The notes under the pieces are model-generated. The model had not been told where the DNA came from and searched no databases. It was given only the letters and a program-made list of their open reading frames with translations. From the NCBI RefSeq assembly GCF_002188465.1, contig NZ_NINW01000030.1:33284-97283 (forward strand): DNA of 64,000 nt, read 5' to 3'. Positions 8,513 to 17,322 of this stretch are shown here, in pieces (position 1 is the stretch's first letter; each line of letters starts with the position of its first letter). This DNA is from Pigmentiphaga sp. NML080357 (GTDB taxonomy: Bacteria; Pseudomonadota; Gammaproteobacteria; Burkholderiales; Burkholderiaceae_B). Made by a program: the position numbers and the translations under genes.

Positions 8513-9391
8513 ATGATGAAAGCGGTGGAAAGCGGCCAGAGCCTGGGCGCGCGTATCGAGGGTGTGGACCTGTCCCGGCCGCTGGACGACGAACAGTTCC
8601 GGGAGGTCGAGCAATTGCTGGGGCGGTATGGCGTGTTGAGTTTCCCGGAACAGGACCTGACCGCCGCGCAACTGCGGTCTTTCGCGGCCCGGTTCGGCAC
8701 GCTGGAGGTCAATGTGGCCAACAGCTACCAGGAGCCCGGCATGCCGGAGGTCATGATTCTCTCCAACATGGTGGAGAACGGCAGGCCCGTGGGGCTGGCC
8801 GATGCGGGGCAGGACTGGCACACCGACATGTCCTACAGCCGCATGATCGCCTTCGCCAACATCCTGTACGGCATCCGCATTCCCATGCGCGACGGCGAGC
8901 CGCTGGGCTGCACGGAATTCAGCAACATGCACGCCGCCTACGACGAGTTGCCCGAGGACCTCAAGCGGCGCCTGGACGGCATGACGGTGCTGCACGACTT
9001 CAACAAATTCTGGGAAATGATGCGCCGGGAAAAAGGCAGCCAGCGCCCGCCGCTGACCGAGGCGCAGCGGCGCGCCAAACCGCCGGTCTCGCATCCGGTC
9101 TTCCTGACCCACCCCATTACCGGACGCAAGGTGTTGTATGCCAATCCCGGTTATTCCGTCCGTATCAACGAGTTGCCCGAACGAGAGAGCGACGAGATCC
9201 TGGCCTTCCTGTTCGCCCACCAGCTGCAGCTCCGGTTCCGCTACCGCCATCGCTGGGCGGTGAAGGACGTGCTGATGTGGGACAACATGGGCACCATCCA
9301 CAATGCCGTGGCCGACTACGGCCCCCACGAGCATCGCCTGATCAAACGCTGCCAGGTGATGGCCGACCGCTATTTCGGAGAGACCGCATGA
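8513..9391 (+). CDS. TauD/TfdA-family Fe(II)/2-oxoglutarate dioxygenase
   Basis: A roughly 292-residue non-haem iron dioxygenase that couples 2-oxoglutarate decarboxylation to substrate hydroxylation. The facial triad is visible: His-x-Asp in QDWHTDMSYS (about residues 103-105) and the distal His in MGTIHNAVADYGPHEH, followed by the 2-oxoglutarate-binding Arg in HRLIKRCQV. Family members include taurine, alkyl sulfate and 2,4-D dioxygenases; the substrate here is unknown. Start set at 8513 because GGAGA at 8503-8507 is correctly spaced for the tandem ATGs at 8513/8516; the ATG at 8501 lies upstream of that site. The stop overlaps the next start (ATGA). Confidence 0.9.
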   Translation: MMKAVESGQSLGARIEGVDLSRPLDDEQFREVEQLLGRYGVLSFPEQDLTAAQLRSFAARFGTLEVNVANSYQEPGMPEVMILSNMVENGRPVGLADAGQDWHTDMSYSRMIAFANILYGIRIPMRDGEPLGCTEFSNMHAAYDELPEDLKRRLDGMTVLHDFNKFWEMMRREKGSQRPPLTEAQRRAKPPVSHPVFLTHPITGRKVLYANPGYSVRINELPERESDEILAFLFAHQLQLRFRYRHRWAVKDVLMWDNMGTIHNAVADYGPHEHRLIKRCQVMADRYFGETA

Positions 9392-10299
9392 GGCTGGCCA
9401 GCTATCGCGGCGATGGCGGCGCGCCCGCTGTGGGCGTGGTGCGGGGAGGCCGGGTTGCGGACGTCACCGCGTGGGTTGCCGCGCTCGCGCCCAGTGGTGA
9501 GACGCTCGCCTGCCTGGACCGGGCCGGTGCCACGCCAGCCCAGGGCGGCATGTTGCGCCTCCTGCAGGCCGGGCCACAGGGGCTTGAGGCATTGCGCCGC
9601 CATGCCGAGCAGCACCTGCCGGAGAGGGCGCTGGAACAGCTCGAACTGCTGCCGCCGGTGCCGCGGCCAGGGAAGATTGTGGCGGTGGGGCGCAATTACG
9701 CGGACCATGCCAAGGAGACGGGCACCGATCCTTTTGAGCAGCCTCGCATCATTGCCAAGCTGCCGTCCAGTGTCCTTGCGCCCGGGAGCGCCGTGGTACG
9801 GCCCGAGAGCGTGCGCAAGCTCGATTTCGAGGTGGAACTGGCCGTCGTCATCGGCCGCCCGGCCCATCGCGTGGACGAGGCTGCGGCGCTGTCCCACGTG
9901 GCCGGCTACACCGTGCTCGACGACGTGAGCGCGCGGGAATTCCAGTTCGACGTGGCGCCTGCGCAGACCACCTTCGCCAAGAGCATGGATGGGTTCGCGC
10001 CCATGGGGCCATGGCTTGCCACCGCCGATGAAGTGGGCGATCCGCAGTCGCTGACGCTGCGCACCTGGGTCAACGGCGAGCTCCTGCAGGATGCGTCGAC
10101 GGCGGACATGCTGTTCCCGGTCGCTGCGCTGATCGCCTACGTGTCGCGCTACATGACGCTGGAGCCGGGCGACGTGCTGGCCACCGGCACGCCGGCCGGC
10201 GTGGGCGTGTTCCGCCAGCCGCCGCGTTATCTGCAGCCGGGCGACCGGGTGCGGATGGAGATTTCGCGGGTCGGCGTGCTCGAACACGCCGTGGCTTGA
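9388..10299 (+). CDS. Fumarylacetoacetate hydrolase (FAH)-family protein
   Basis: A 303-residue FAH-superfamily enzyme with a short variable N-terminal domain and the catalytic beta-roll domain. Motifs include IVAVGRNYADHAKETG (active-site His), the metal-binding acidic cluster KLDFEVELAVVIGRPA, VLDDVSAREFQ, KSMDGFAPMGPW and the closing GDVLATGTPAGVG. Relatives are acylpyruvases, 2-hydroxyhepta-2,4-diene-1,7-dioate isomerases and oxaloacetate decarboxylases acting on 2-oxo acids late in aromatic catabolism. The start overlaps the dioxygenase stop, so the two are co-translated. With the dioxygenase and reductase it suggests cleavage of a small keto acid at the end of the pathway; the exact reaction is inference. 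Confidence 0.9.
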   Translation: MRLASYRGDGGAPAVGVVRGGRVADVTAWVAALAPSGETLACLDRAGATPAQGGMLRLLQAGPQGLEALRRHAEQHLPERALEQLELLPPVPRPGKIVAVGRNYADHAKETGTDPFEQPRIIAKLPSSVLAPGSAVVRPESVRKLDFEVELAVVIGRPAHRVDEAAALSHVAGYTVLDDVSAREFQFDVAPAQTTFAKSMDGFAPMGPWLATADEVGDPQSLTLRTWVNGELLQDASTADMLFPVAALIAYVSRYMTLEPGDVLATGTPAGVGVFRQPPRYLQPGDRVRMEISRVGVLEHAVA

Positions 10300-10353
10300 T
10301 CCGCGCCGGCTCCGCGGGCGGCGCCGGCGATTGCGACAACCAGGAGGAAACGA

Positions 10354-11322
10354 ATGAAAAGGATATCGATGATGTTGCTGGCCACCGTGCTCGCGGCCGC
10401 CACCGGCGCCGCCGCCGGGGCGTATCCCGACCGGCCCATCCGCATGATCGTCGGGTTCGCCGCCGGCGGGCCGACCGACGTGATCGCCCGGGTGCTGGCG
10501 CAGGAGATGACGCACGTGCTCGGCCAGCCTGTGGTGGTGGAGAACAAGGCCGGCGCCAATTCGCTGATCGCCACGCGCGAGGTCGCCGCCGCGGCGGCGG
10601 ACGGGCATACCGTGCTGTTCGCGTCGCTGTCGCACAACGTCAATTGGCTGCTGCTGGGCGCCAAGGCGGGCTACGATCCGCTCAAGGACTTCACGCCCGT
10701 TTCCAATGCGGCCTCGTTGCCCATGGTGGCCGTCACCGCGTACCAGTCGCCGATCCAGTCGATGAAGCAACTGATCGAGCAGGCGCGGGCCAAGCCGGAC
10801 ACTATCAGCTACGGCTCGGCGGGCAATGGCGGGTCGGCTCACCTGGCGGGCGCGATGCTGGCGACCATGGCCAAGGTGCGCATGATCCACGTGCCGTTCC
10901 GCGGCAACGGCCCCGCGCTGACCGAGGTCATGGCCGGGCGCGTCTCGTTCATGTTCTATCCCATCATCGGCGTGGCCGCCAATGTCCAGGAGAAGCGCCT
11001 GAAAGTGCTGGCGGTGGGGACGCCGCAGGCCGGCGCCGAGTTTCCCGGCGTGCCGAGCATGGCCGACGTCGGTTTTCCCGATTTCCAGGACACCGCGCCT
11101 TGGGTGGGGCTGCTGGCGCCGGCCGGGACGCCCCGGCCGGTCGTGCAGAAGTTGAACCAGGCCATGGTGGAAGCCTTGCAGCGGCCCGAAGTACAGAAGC
11201 GGCTCAAGGAACTGGGGGCGGTGGTCATCGGCGACACACCGGAGGCCTTCGGCAAGTTCCTGGTCCGGGACCAGAAACGCTGGGCCGGGGTGATCAAGGC
11301 CGCCGGCATCACCGCGGAATAG
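10354..11322 (+). CDS. Bug/TctC-family periplasmic solute receptor
   Basis: A 322-residue Bug receptor with signal peptide (LLATVLAAATGAAAGAYPD) and family motifs IRMIVGFAAGGPTDV, GQPVVVENKAGANSLIA, SYGSAGNGGSAHLAGA, HVPFRGNGPAL and APWVGLLAPAGTPRP. The ribosome site is excellent (AGGAGG, 7 bp before the ATG). Lying inside the dioxygenase operon, it most likely binds the substrate of this pathway in the periplasm. It is only distantly similar to the receptor at 4693-5658 under the same regulator, so the two may bind different ligands. No membrane components of a tripartite transporter are present in the cluster. Confidence 0.93.
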   Translation: MKRISMMLLATVLAAATGAAAGAYPDRPIRMIVGFAAGGPTDVIARVLAQEMTHVLGQPVVVENKAGANSLIATREVAAAAADGHTVLFASLSHNVNWLLLGAKAGYDPLKDFTPVSNAASLPMVAVTAYQSPIQSMKQLIEQARAKPDTISYGSAGNGGSAHLAGAMLATMAKVRMIHVPFRGNGPALTEVMAGRVSFMFYPIIGVAANVQEKRLKVLAVGTPQAGAEFPGVPSMADVGFPDFQDTAPWVGLLAPAGTPRPVVQKLNQAMVEALQRPEVQKRLKELGAVVIGDTPEAFGKFLVRDQKRWAGVIKAAGITAE

Positions 11323-11332
11323 GCGCAGCGCC

Positions 11333-12562
11333 ATGACCGGACTCTCGCGCGCGTACAGCATCGAAGACCTGCGCCGCGCGTCGCGTCGCCGTCTGCCCCG
11401 CGGCATCTTCGATTTCTTCGATGGCGGAGCCGAGGACGAACTGACGCTGGTCGACAATTGCGCGGCCTTTAGGCGGGTGAGGCTCGCTCCTCGCGCGCTG
11501 GTCGACGTCTCGGCGGTGGACACGGGCGCGCACGTGCTGGGCGCGCCATCCTGCCTGCCGCTGGCCGTCGCGCCTACCGGCGCCGTCGGGTTCGGCCGCC
11601 GCGGCGGCGACGTCGCCATCGCCCGGGTCGCTGCCCGGGCGGGCGTGCCCTATACGCTGTCGACCTCGGCCACGGCTTCGATCGAGCAGATCGCCGATGC
11701 CGCGCCGGGGCGCCTGTGGTTCCAGGCTTACATCCTGCGTCACCGGCCGCTGCTGGAGTCGCTGATCGCCCGTGCGCGGGCCGCCGACTATGAAGGCCTG
11801 ATGATCACCGTCGACCTGCCGGTGGGCGGCAAGCGCGAGCGCGACTTCCGCAACAGCCTGTCTTTTCCGTTCCGCTATTCCGCGCGCAACCTGCGCGACT
11901 TCGCCAGCCGGCCGGCCTGGGCGCTGGACATGCTGTGCCGCGGCTTGCCCGTGATGGAAAACCTCAAGGAGCTGGAGGCGCCGGGCGCCGATGCCACGCG
12001 ACTGGCCTCGTCCGTGGGCCGCAGCTACGATCCCTCGTTCGACTGGCCGCGCCTCGCGGCGCTGCGCGACCTGTGGCCGCGCAAACTGATCGTCAAGGGC
12101 GTGCTGCGCCCGGACGACGCGGACAGGCTGGCGCGCATGGGCTGCGACGCCGTGGTGGTGTCGAATCATGGCGGCCGCCAGCTGGACGGGGCGGTGGCGA
12201 CGCTCGATGCCCTCCCTGGCGTGGTGCAGGCCGTCGCGGGCCGCATCGAAGTGCTGGTGGACGGCGGCGTGCGCCGCGGCGGCGACATCCTGAAGGCGCT
12301 GGCATTGGGCGCCAACGCCGTGCTGGTGGGGCGGGCCACGCTGTGGGGGGCGATTGCCGGGGGCGAGGAGGGCGCTGTTCGTGCACTCGACATCCTGCGC
12401 GAAGAGTTCCACCGCAGCATGCAGCTTTGCGGCGCGCGCCGCGTGGCGGAAATCGGCCCGGACCTGCTGTTCGGGTCGGCGTCCCGCCTGGCCCTCGTGG
12501 GTGCCCCGGCAGGGCCTGATTCATGCGGCGCGCCACGCACGTATCAAAAAAATACGGTATAG
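11333..12562 (+). CDS. FMN-dependent 2-hydroxyacid dehydrogenase (lactate/mandelate/glycolate oxidase family)
   Basis: A 409-residue flavoprotein that oxidises a 2-hydroxy acid to the 2-oxo acid. Family features: YSIEDLRRASRRRLPRGIFDFFDGGAEDE at the N-terminus, the FMN-binding APTGAVGFGRRGG and STSATASIEQI strands, QAYILRHR, a Lys in LIVKGVL, the catalytic His/Arg motif SNHGGRQLDG (about residue 278) and the phosphate-binding DGGVRRGGD...VGRATLWG. It closes the catabolic operon. The last 15 or so residues (from GPDSCGAP onward) look unrelated to the family and run into the promoter of tRNA-Ala, whose 5' end is 16 bp beyond the stop. L-lactate, mandelate and glycolate are all possible substrates. 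Confidence 0.9.
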   Translation: MTGLSRAYSIEDLRRASRRRLPRGIFDFFDGGAEDELTLVDNCAAFRRVRLAPRALVDVSAVDTGAHVLGAPSCLPLAVAPTGAVGFGRRGGDVAIARVAARAGVPYTLSTSATASIEQIADAAPGRLWFQAYILRHRPLLESLIARARAADYEGLMITVDLPVGGKRERDFRNSLSFPFRYSARNLRDFASRPAWALDMLCRGLPVMENLKELEAPGADATRLASSVGRSYDPSFDWPRLAALRDLWPRKLIVKGVLRPDDADRLARMGCDAVVVSNHGGRQLDGAVATLDALPGVVQAVAGRIEVLVDGGVRRGGDILKALALGANAVLVGRATLWGAIAGGEEGAVRALDILREEFHRSMQLCGARRVAEIGPDLLFGSASRLALVGAPAGPDSCGAPRTYQKNTV

Positions 12563-12577
12563 TTGCGGTCTGCACGT

Positions 12578-12653
<76 letters not shown>

Positions 12654-12670
12654 AGAATTCCTGAAAAAAC

Positions 12671-12704
12671 AAGGCACTACGTCTGGCGATGTAGTGCCTT
12701 GTTT
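12671..12704 (+). terminator. Intrinsic terminator of tRNA-Ala
   Basis: A perfect 10-bp stem, AAGGCACTAC / GTAGTGCCTT, extended by three more pairs around a TGGC loop, followed by GTTT. It lies 18 bp after the tRNA. The same hairpin terminates the residue of the alcohol dehydrogenase pseudogene on the other strand. Confidence 0.7.
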
Positions 12705-12714
12705 GCATTGCGGA

Positions 12715-13059
12715 TCAGGGTTCGGGGCGTGGCCGGGCGCCTTGGGGGCCGGGGCGGCGGTGGCATCGGGCACCAATACGTATTCCGCCTGGGTGCCGTC
12801 GATCAGGTTGCCGAAGCGCCAGCCGGCCGTCGCCTTGTAGCCGTGGCAGCCGCACAGGCCTTGCGGCACCAGGTAGCTGCCGTCCTGCGAGGCCGCGCCA
12901 TCCTGGGCGGCATAGGAATTGAAGTTGGGGCAGATGGCGCCGGCGATCACGCGCTGGCCTTCCCGGTAGCCGGTCACGGCGCTGCCGAGTCACGTCGGGG
13001 ATGGGCTTGTCTGCAATCTCGATGCGCCCGGGCGCGACGAACACGGTGGTTTTCATCAT
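12715..13059 (-). pseudogene. Zinc-dependent alcohol dehydrogenase remnant, internally deleted and truncated
   Basis: Decayed gene for an NAD-dependent zinc alcohol dehydrogenase. The start is intact (MKTTVFVAPGRIEIADKPIPDV). At about 12995 the reading breaks: the following segment, LGSAVTGYREGQRVIAGAI onward (through a CGCHGYKA motif to GTQAEYVLVPDA), lies in the other frame. Comparison with the family says about 45-50 codons, including the first catalytic zinc ligands, are missing at this junction. The C-terminal two thirds (coenzyme-binding domain) is also gone, the sequence ending abruptly near the tRNA-Ala terminator. It cannot make an active enzyme. Two independent deletions beside a tRNA gene suggest past rearrangement here. 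Confidence 0.8.
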
Positions 13060-13354
13060 GGCAGTCAACGCTCGGCCTCCATAAGCGAGGGGTTGGGGAA
13101 CCGTGGTTGCAGCATGCCTGCCCGGGCATTACACAGGAGTTTCGGGCTCGCTGGATTGATCCATGTCATCTGCTTACGTAACCGGCGCGCTCGCGTACCC
13201 CCGGCGACGGCAATATGCTTAGAACCGTTGTTCATAAGATGCGGCCAATTTCGCCTTACTGCCCGCTAATCCGCATAAAATCTACGGTTTACGCCCGACG
13301 GCCGGTCATCGTTTGGTAAACTGGCCCGACTACCTAGACGGAATCCGACAGGCC

Positions 13355-14131
13355 ATGGCCGCTTTCAATACCGAACGCGTCACGAGCGTTCACCACTGGA
13401 ACGATACGCTCTTCAGCTTCAAGACCACTCGCGATCCTGCGCTGCGTTTCCACAATGGCCATTTCGTCATGATCGGCCTTGAAGTCGACGGCAAGCCGCT
13501 GATGCGCGCCTACAGCATCGCCAGCGCCAATTACGAAGAACACCTGGAATTCCTCAGCATCAAGGTGCCCAACGGCCCGCTCACTTCGCGCCTGCAGCAC
13601 TTGAAGGAAGGGGATTCGATCCTGGTCAGCCGCAAGCCGGTCGGCACACTGGTGGCCGACGATCTGCTGCCCGGCAAGAACCTGTACCTGTTCGGCACCG
13701 GCACCGGCCTCGCGCCGTTCATGAGCATCATCAAGGACCCGGACATCTACGAGCGCTTCGAGAAGGTGGTGCTGGTGCACGGCGTGCGCTGGGTCAGCGA
13801 ACTGGCCTACGCGGACTACATCAGCAACGAGTTGCCGAACAACGAATACTTCGGCGAGATGGTGCGCGACAAGCTGATCTACTACCCCACCGTCACGCGC
13901 GAACCCTTCCGCAACCAGGGCCGCATCACCGAGCTGCTGACCAGCGGCAAGCTGGCGGCGGACGTCGGCCTGCCGCCCATCAATCCCGAGCACGATCGCG
14001 CCATGCTGTGCGGCAGCCCGCACATGCTGGCCGACGTCAGCGCGATTCTGGACGGCCTCGGATTCAAGGTCTCGGAACATACCGGACATGCCGGCGATTA
14101 CGTGGTCGAGCGCGCCTTCGTCGAAAAGTGA
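13355..14131 (+). CDS. fpr: Ferredoxin/flavodoxin-NADP(+) reductase
   Basis: A 258-residue FAD flavoprotein exchanging electrons between NADPH and ferredoxin or flavodoxin. FAD-binding motif RAYSIASANYEEHLEF, NADP-binding GTGTGLAPFMSIIKDP, and C-terminal CGSPHMLADVSAIL and GDYVVERAFVEK with the terminal residues of subclass I bacterial reductases. Start set at the ATG at 13355, which gives the usual family length; an ATG at 13313 adds 14 residues that look like leader sequence. It is a single-gene unit with an upstream AT-rich stretch (13270-13280, ATAAAAT) that could be the -10 region. Such genes are often induced by oxidative stress; that is not shown here. Confidence 0.93.
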   Translation: MAAFNTERVTSVHHWNDTLFSFKTTRDPALRFHNGHFVMIGLEVDGKPLMRAYSIASANYEEHLEFLSIKVPNGPLTSRLQHLKEGDSILVSRKPVGTLVADDLLPGKNLYLFGTGTGLAPFMSIIKDPDIYERFEKVVLVHGVRWVSELAYADYISNELPNNEYFGEMVRDKLIYYPTVTREPFRNQGRITELLTSGKLAADVGLPPINPEHDRAMLCGSPHMLADVSAILDGLGFKVSEHTGHAGDYVVERAFVEK

Positions 14132-14153
14132 CCGCATCCGCTCGACCATGACG

Positions 14154-14183
14154 AAACGGGGCCATGTGGGCCCCGTTTTCTTT
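14154..14183 (+). terminator. Intrinsic terminator of fpr
   Basis: The hairpin AACGGGGCC-ATGT-GGCCCCGTT is followed by TTCTTTTC. It sits between the convergent fpr and DUF1857 genes and could serve both, but the T-run favours the plus strand. Confidence 0.8.
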
Positions 14184-14672
14184 TCAGTGCAGCAGTTTTC
14201 CGGATTCGGCCAATTCGCGTATGCGCTGGACCGTATCCATGTCGGCCGCGATGTAGGCCTGCTTGCGCAGCCCGACGACGGTTTCGTCGAGCTCGCTGTG
14301 GCCTTCCTGCAGGTCCAGTTCGTAGATGAAGCGCAGGAACAGCACGCCCGGTTCGGGCTCTTCGATGCGCACCGTTGCTTCGCTGCGCGGCCACATCTCC
14401 GTGGCGGCCGCCAGTATCGTGACCTGCCGCATTGGCGTCAGGGTGACTTCGTCGCGGACCTGGAACGGTCCGAAGTCCAGCACACGCTTGAGCACGGTCT
14501 GGTCGGCCTGCACGGTCTCGTCCTCGATGACGCAGCTCTCCAGTCCCATGACGAATTCCGTGGGCTGGTGGGCGCGTATGAACAGCCCGCGCCAGATCTG
14601 CTCCCGCGTGAGGGGCGTGAGCAGGGGGACGAGCGGGTCGTTGATCTGGATGAGGTGTTCGAATCGAAGCAT
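14184..14672 (-). CDS. SRPBCC-fold protein of the DUF1857 (AtaL-like) family
   Basis: A 162-residue cytoplasmic protein that I place in DUF1857, a START/Bet v1-like (SRPBCC) fold with a hydrophobic cavity. Supporting segments: FEHLIQINDPLVPLLTPLTREQIWRGL at the N-terminus, then an alternating beta-meander (VRDEVTLTPMRQVTIL, VRIEEPEPGVLFLRFIYEL) and a long C-terminal helix (VVGLRKQAYIAADMDTVQRIRELAESG). Members are thought to bind small lipophilic ligands; no reaction is known for bacterial ones. It is a single gene, convergent with fpr, with which it shares a terminator region. Confidence 0.75.
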   Translation of the reverse strand: MLRFEHLIQINDPLVPLLTPLTREQIWRGLFIRAHQPTEFVMGLESCVIEDETVQADQTVLKRVLDFGPFQVRDEVTLTPMRQVTILAAATEMWPRSEATVRIEEPEPGVLFLRFIYELDLQEGHSELDETVVGLRKQAYIAADMDTVQRIRELAESGKLLH

Positions 14673-14751
14673 GGGGAGCGCGGTTCCTCGGCGGTCTACG
14701 CATAGGATACCGCGCCCGGGCGGGATCTCGCCGGCCAGGCGAGGGCGGCTC

Positions 14752-16722
14752 TTAGTCGATCAGCATCGGCAGCACCATCAATTGCTGGCCGTTGACGTGC
14801 ATGCGCCGCTGCAGCGAGTTGATCGCCTGGTTGTGCAGCAGGCGGGTGACGAAGTTCTCGCGCTTGAAGACCAGCTTGCTGGCGAACACGATGGTGTTGG
14901 GATACTCCTGCAGCACTTCGGTGATGAGCTTCTCGAGGGTCTGCACGGCGTCGGTGCCGAATCCCAGCCTGCTGGTGGCGGCCATGCCGTAGCTGTTGCA
15001 GAAGCGTTCGAAGAACTTGAGCGAAGTGGTGGCCTGCAGTTTCATGGCCTCCATGGCTTCCTGCCCGCCGTAGACCTGGGCGTCCACGGTGCGAGCATTG
15101 ATGAAGACGAAGTTCTTGAAGTGATCGGGGAACATGCGCTGCACCCACAGCAGCGCATGCAAGCCGCCGCCGCGGCTGGAGCCGACCAGGAATGCCGCGG
15201 TCGGCGCCTGCGGGTCCAGTGCCGGCGGCGAGCAGTCGGAGCCGAAGGTCTGGTCGGCGAAGATGTCGTCGATTGCCGCGATGCGGCGCCGGGTTTCGCG
15301 ATAATGCGCCCGGATGCCGATGCAGATGAAAATCAGCACGCTGGTGATGAGCAGCGTGGCCCAGCCTCCCTCGAAGAATTTCTCGACGATGGTGACGACC
15401 AGGATGGAACTGGTGATGGCCAGCGCCACCAGGGACAAGGCCAGCCGGCGGCGCCAGTGCTTCTTGTGCACGGGCTTGTGGCGATTGCGGATCCAGTAGT
15501 GCGAAAGCCCGGCCAGCGACAGGCTGAAGGTCAGGAACACGTTGATGGAGTAGAGCACCACCAGCACCGAGACTTCGCCGCCGGTCAGGAGCAGGATGGC
15601 GAAGGCAGCGATGCCCATCAGCAGTATCCCGTTCTCGGTGACCAGCCGGTTCGACAGATATCGGAAACGGTGCGGCATCCACGAGTCCGACGCCATGTTG
15701 GACAGGACCGACGGGCCGCCCAGGAAGCCCGTGTTGGCCGCCACGAACAACAGGCCGGCCTCGAAGGCCAGGACCACGGTCAAGGCCGCGAACAGGTTGC
15801 CGTCATTGAAGCCCATTTCCTGCAGCACATTGCCGAACACGACCGCATTGAGGGTCTGGCCTTCTACCGGCGTCGCGTTCCACAGCAGGTACAGCAGGAT
15901 GATGCCGCCGGCGGTGAAGGCCAGGCTGATGGCCATGAGCAGCATGGTGAGCTTGCCGGTATGGACCACGGGTTCGGCGAGCCGGTCGACGTTGTTGGAG
16001 ACCGCCTCGATCCCGGTATAGGTGCCGCCGCCCAGCGAATAGGCCTTCAGGAATACGGCCAGCACGAAGAACCAGCCGGCCTCCTGCGAGAACTCCCGGA
16101 CTTCCCTCAGCGTGTCCGGGATCAGGAGCGGCAGCCCTTCGGCGTGCGCGAAAATGCCCCAGGCGATCAGGATGGCGTGCGTGACCACGAAGCCGGCGAA
16201 GATGGGCAGCAGGACCTTGATGCTTTCCTTGGCGCCGCGCAGGTTCAGCCAGAGCAGGAGGATCACCATCAGACAGGCGGTCCAGATCTTGAATGATTGC
16301 CAGTCGGCCGGGAGCAGCGAGAACAGCGCGTCCGTGCCGCTGGCTACCGATATGGCGATGGTCAGCACGTAGTCCACGATCAGCGCCGAGCCGGACACCA
16401 GGCCCGCCGAGGGGCCGAGCAGCGCGGTCGATACCCGGTATCCGCCGCCGCCGGTGGGGAACAGCTCGATGACCTGGTTGTAGGCGAGCGCGACGACGAA
16501 TACCGTGATCGCGGTGGCGATGGCCAGGAACAGGGCCAGGTGAGTATGGCTGCCCAGGGCGCGGAACGCTTCTTCGGGACCGTAGGACGAGGACGAGAGC
16601 CCGTCGGCGCCCAGGCCGACCCAGGCCAGGAAGGCCGCCAGCGCGATCGAATGCCGGGTGTCGGGCGACAGCGGGTCGCGGGCCTTGCCCAGCAGGCGTT
16701 CGCGCCATGAGGATGCTTTCAT
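14752..16722 (-). CDS. APC-superfamily permease with C-terminal cytoplasmic domain (KimA-like)
   Basis: A 656-residue inner-membrane protein. Residues 1-450 hold about twelve hydrophobic helices of the amino acid-polyamine-organocation type (GLGADGLSSSSYGPEEAF, FPTGGGGYRVSTALLG, GGGTYTGIEAVSNN). A soluble C-terminal domain of about 180 residues (LVGSSRGGGLHALLWVQRMFP, IVFASKLVFKRENFVTRLLHN) resembles a universal-stress-like regulatory domain. The helix-1 motif and overall length match KimA-type potassium/proton symporters more than simple amino acid permeases, but substrate is not settled. It is divergent from ridA with a 196-bp gap. Confidence 0.82.
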   Translation of the reverse strand: MKASSWRERLLGKARDPLSPDTRHSIALAAFLAWVGLGADGLSSSSYGPEEAFRALGSHTHLALFLAIATAITVFVVALAYNQVIELFPTGGGGYRVSTALLGPSAGLVSGSALIVDYVLTIAISVASGTDALFSLLPADWQSFKIWTACLMVILLLWLNLRGAKESIKVLLPIFAGFVVTHAILIAWGIFAHAEGLPLLIPDTLREVREFSQEAGWFFVLAVFLKAYSLGGGTYTGIEAVSNNVDRLAEPVVHTGKLTMLLMAISLAFTAGGIILLYLLWNATPVEGQTLNAVVFGNVLQEMGFNDGNLFAALTVVLAFEAGLLFVAANTGFLGGPSVLSNMASDSWMPHRFRYLSNRLVTENGILLMGIAAFAILLLTGGEVSVLVVLYSINVFLTFSLSLAGLSHYWIRNRHKPVHKKHWRRRLALSLVALAITSSILVVTIVEKFFEGGWATLLITSVLIFICIGIRAHYRETRRRIAAIDDIFADQTFGSDCSPPALDPQAPTAAFLVGSSRGGGLHALLWVQRMFPDHFKNFVFINARTVDAQVYGGQEAMEAMKLQATTSLKFFERFCNSYGMAATSRLGFGTDAVQTLEKLITEVLQEYPNTIVFASKLVFKRENFVTRLLHNQAINSLQRRMHVNGQQLMVLPMLID

Positions 16723-16918
16723 ACGGAGGGATTCCTGCTGCCTTTCTTGGTTGCGCGGCGCGCAGCGTACGCTTTTGGGACGGATCGCGCATAGAAAGCC
16801 ATTCTAGCAACAAGGAAATTGTTACCCTTGGCGGGGGCGGCAACTATTGCAATCGAATTTCTGATAGCTTTGCACATAGGGTGCCGCTGGCGCCTGTCCC
16901 AGGATTCTCGAGGCAAGC

Positions 16919-17308
16919 ATGAGCAAGCAAATCATCCATACCGATGCCGCGCCCGCGGCCGTCGGCCCGTATTCCCAGGCGGTGGCCGTGCCGGCCGGCG
17001 GCCGGACGGTATACCTGTCCGGGCAGATCGGCCTGGTGCCGGCCACGGGCGAACTCGAAACCGCCAGTTTCGAGGCCCAGGTGCGTCAGGCATTCGCCAA
17101 CATGGAGGCCGTCGTGCGCGAAGCGGGCGGCACGCTCGACCAGGTGGTCAAGCTCACGCTGTTCCTGACCGACCTCTCCAAGTTCGGCACCGCCAACGAA
17201 ATCATGGCCGAGGTCATCCCCCGGCCTTTCCCGGCCCGCTCCACCGTCGGCGTGGCCGCGTTGCCCAAGGGGGCCGAATTCGAGGTCGAGGCGGTACTGG
17301 TCGTCTGA
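16919..17308 (+). CDS. ridA: RidA family enamine/imine deaminase
   Basis: A 129-residue YjgF/YER057c/UK114 protein. RidA trimers hydrolyse reactive 2-aminoacrylate made by PLP enzymes such as threonine dehydratase. Conserved residues are visible: YSQAV near the N-terminus, SGQIGLVPATGEL, the substrate-anchoring Arg in PARSTVGVAALPKGA, and a C-terminal Glu in EFEVEAVLVV. Length matches the family. It lies 14 bp upstream of recG on the same strand, so the two are probably co-transcribed. The partnership is positional; no functional link between imine clearance and fork repair is established. Confidence 0.93.
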   Translation: MSKQIIHTDAAPAAVGPYSQAVAVPAGGRTVYLSGQIGLVPATGELETASFEAQVRQAFANMEAVVREAGGTLDQVVKLTLFLTDLSKFGTANEIMAEVIPRPFPARSTVGVAALPKGAEFEVEAVLVV

Positions 17309-17322
17309 CCCGCCACGGGTGA

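Noticed and set aside
7130..9334. Long minus-strand frame across the FeADH and dioxygenase genes
   Set aside because: It crosses gene boundaries and is explained as a shadow of the conserved plus-strand genes.
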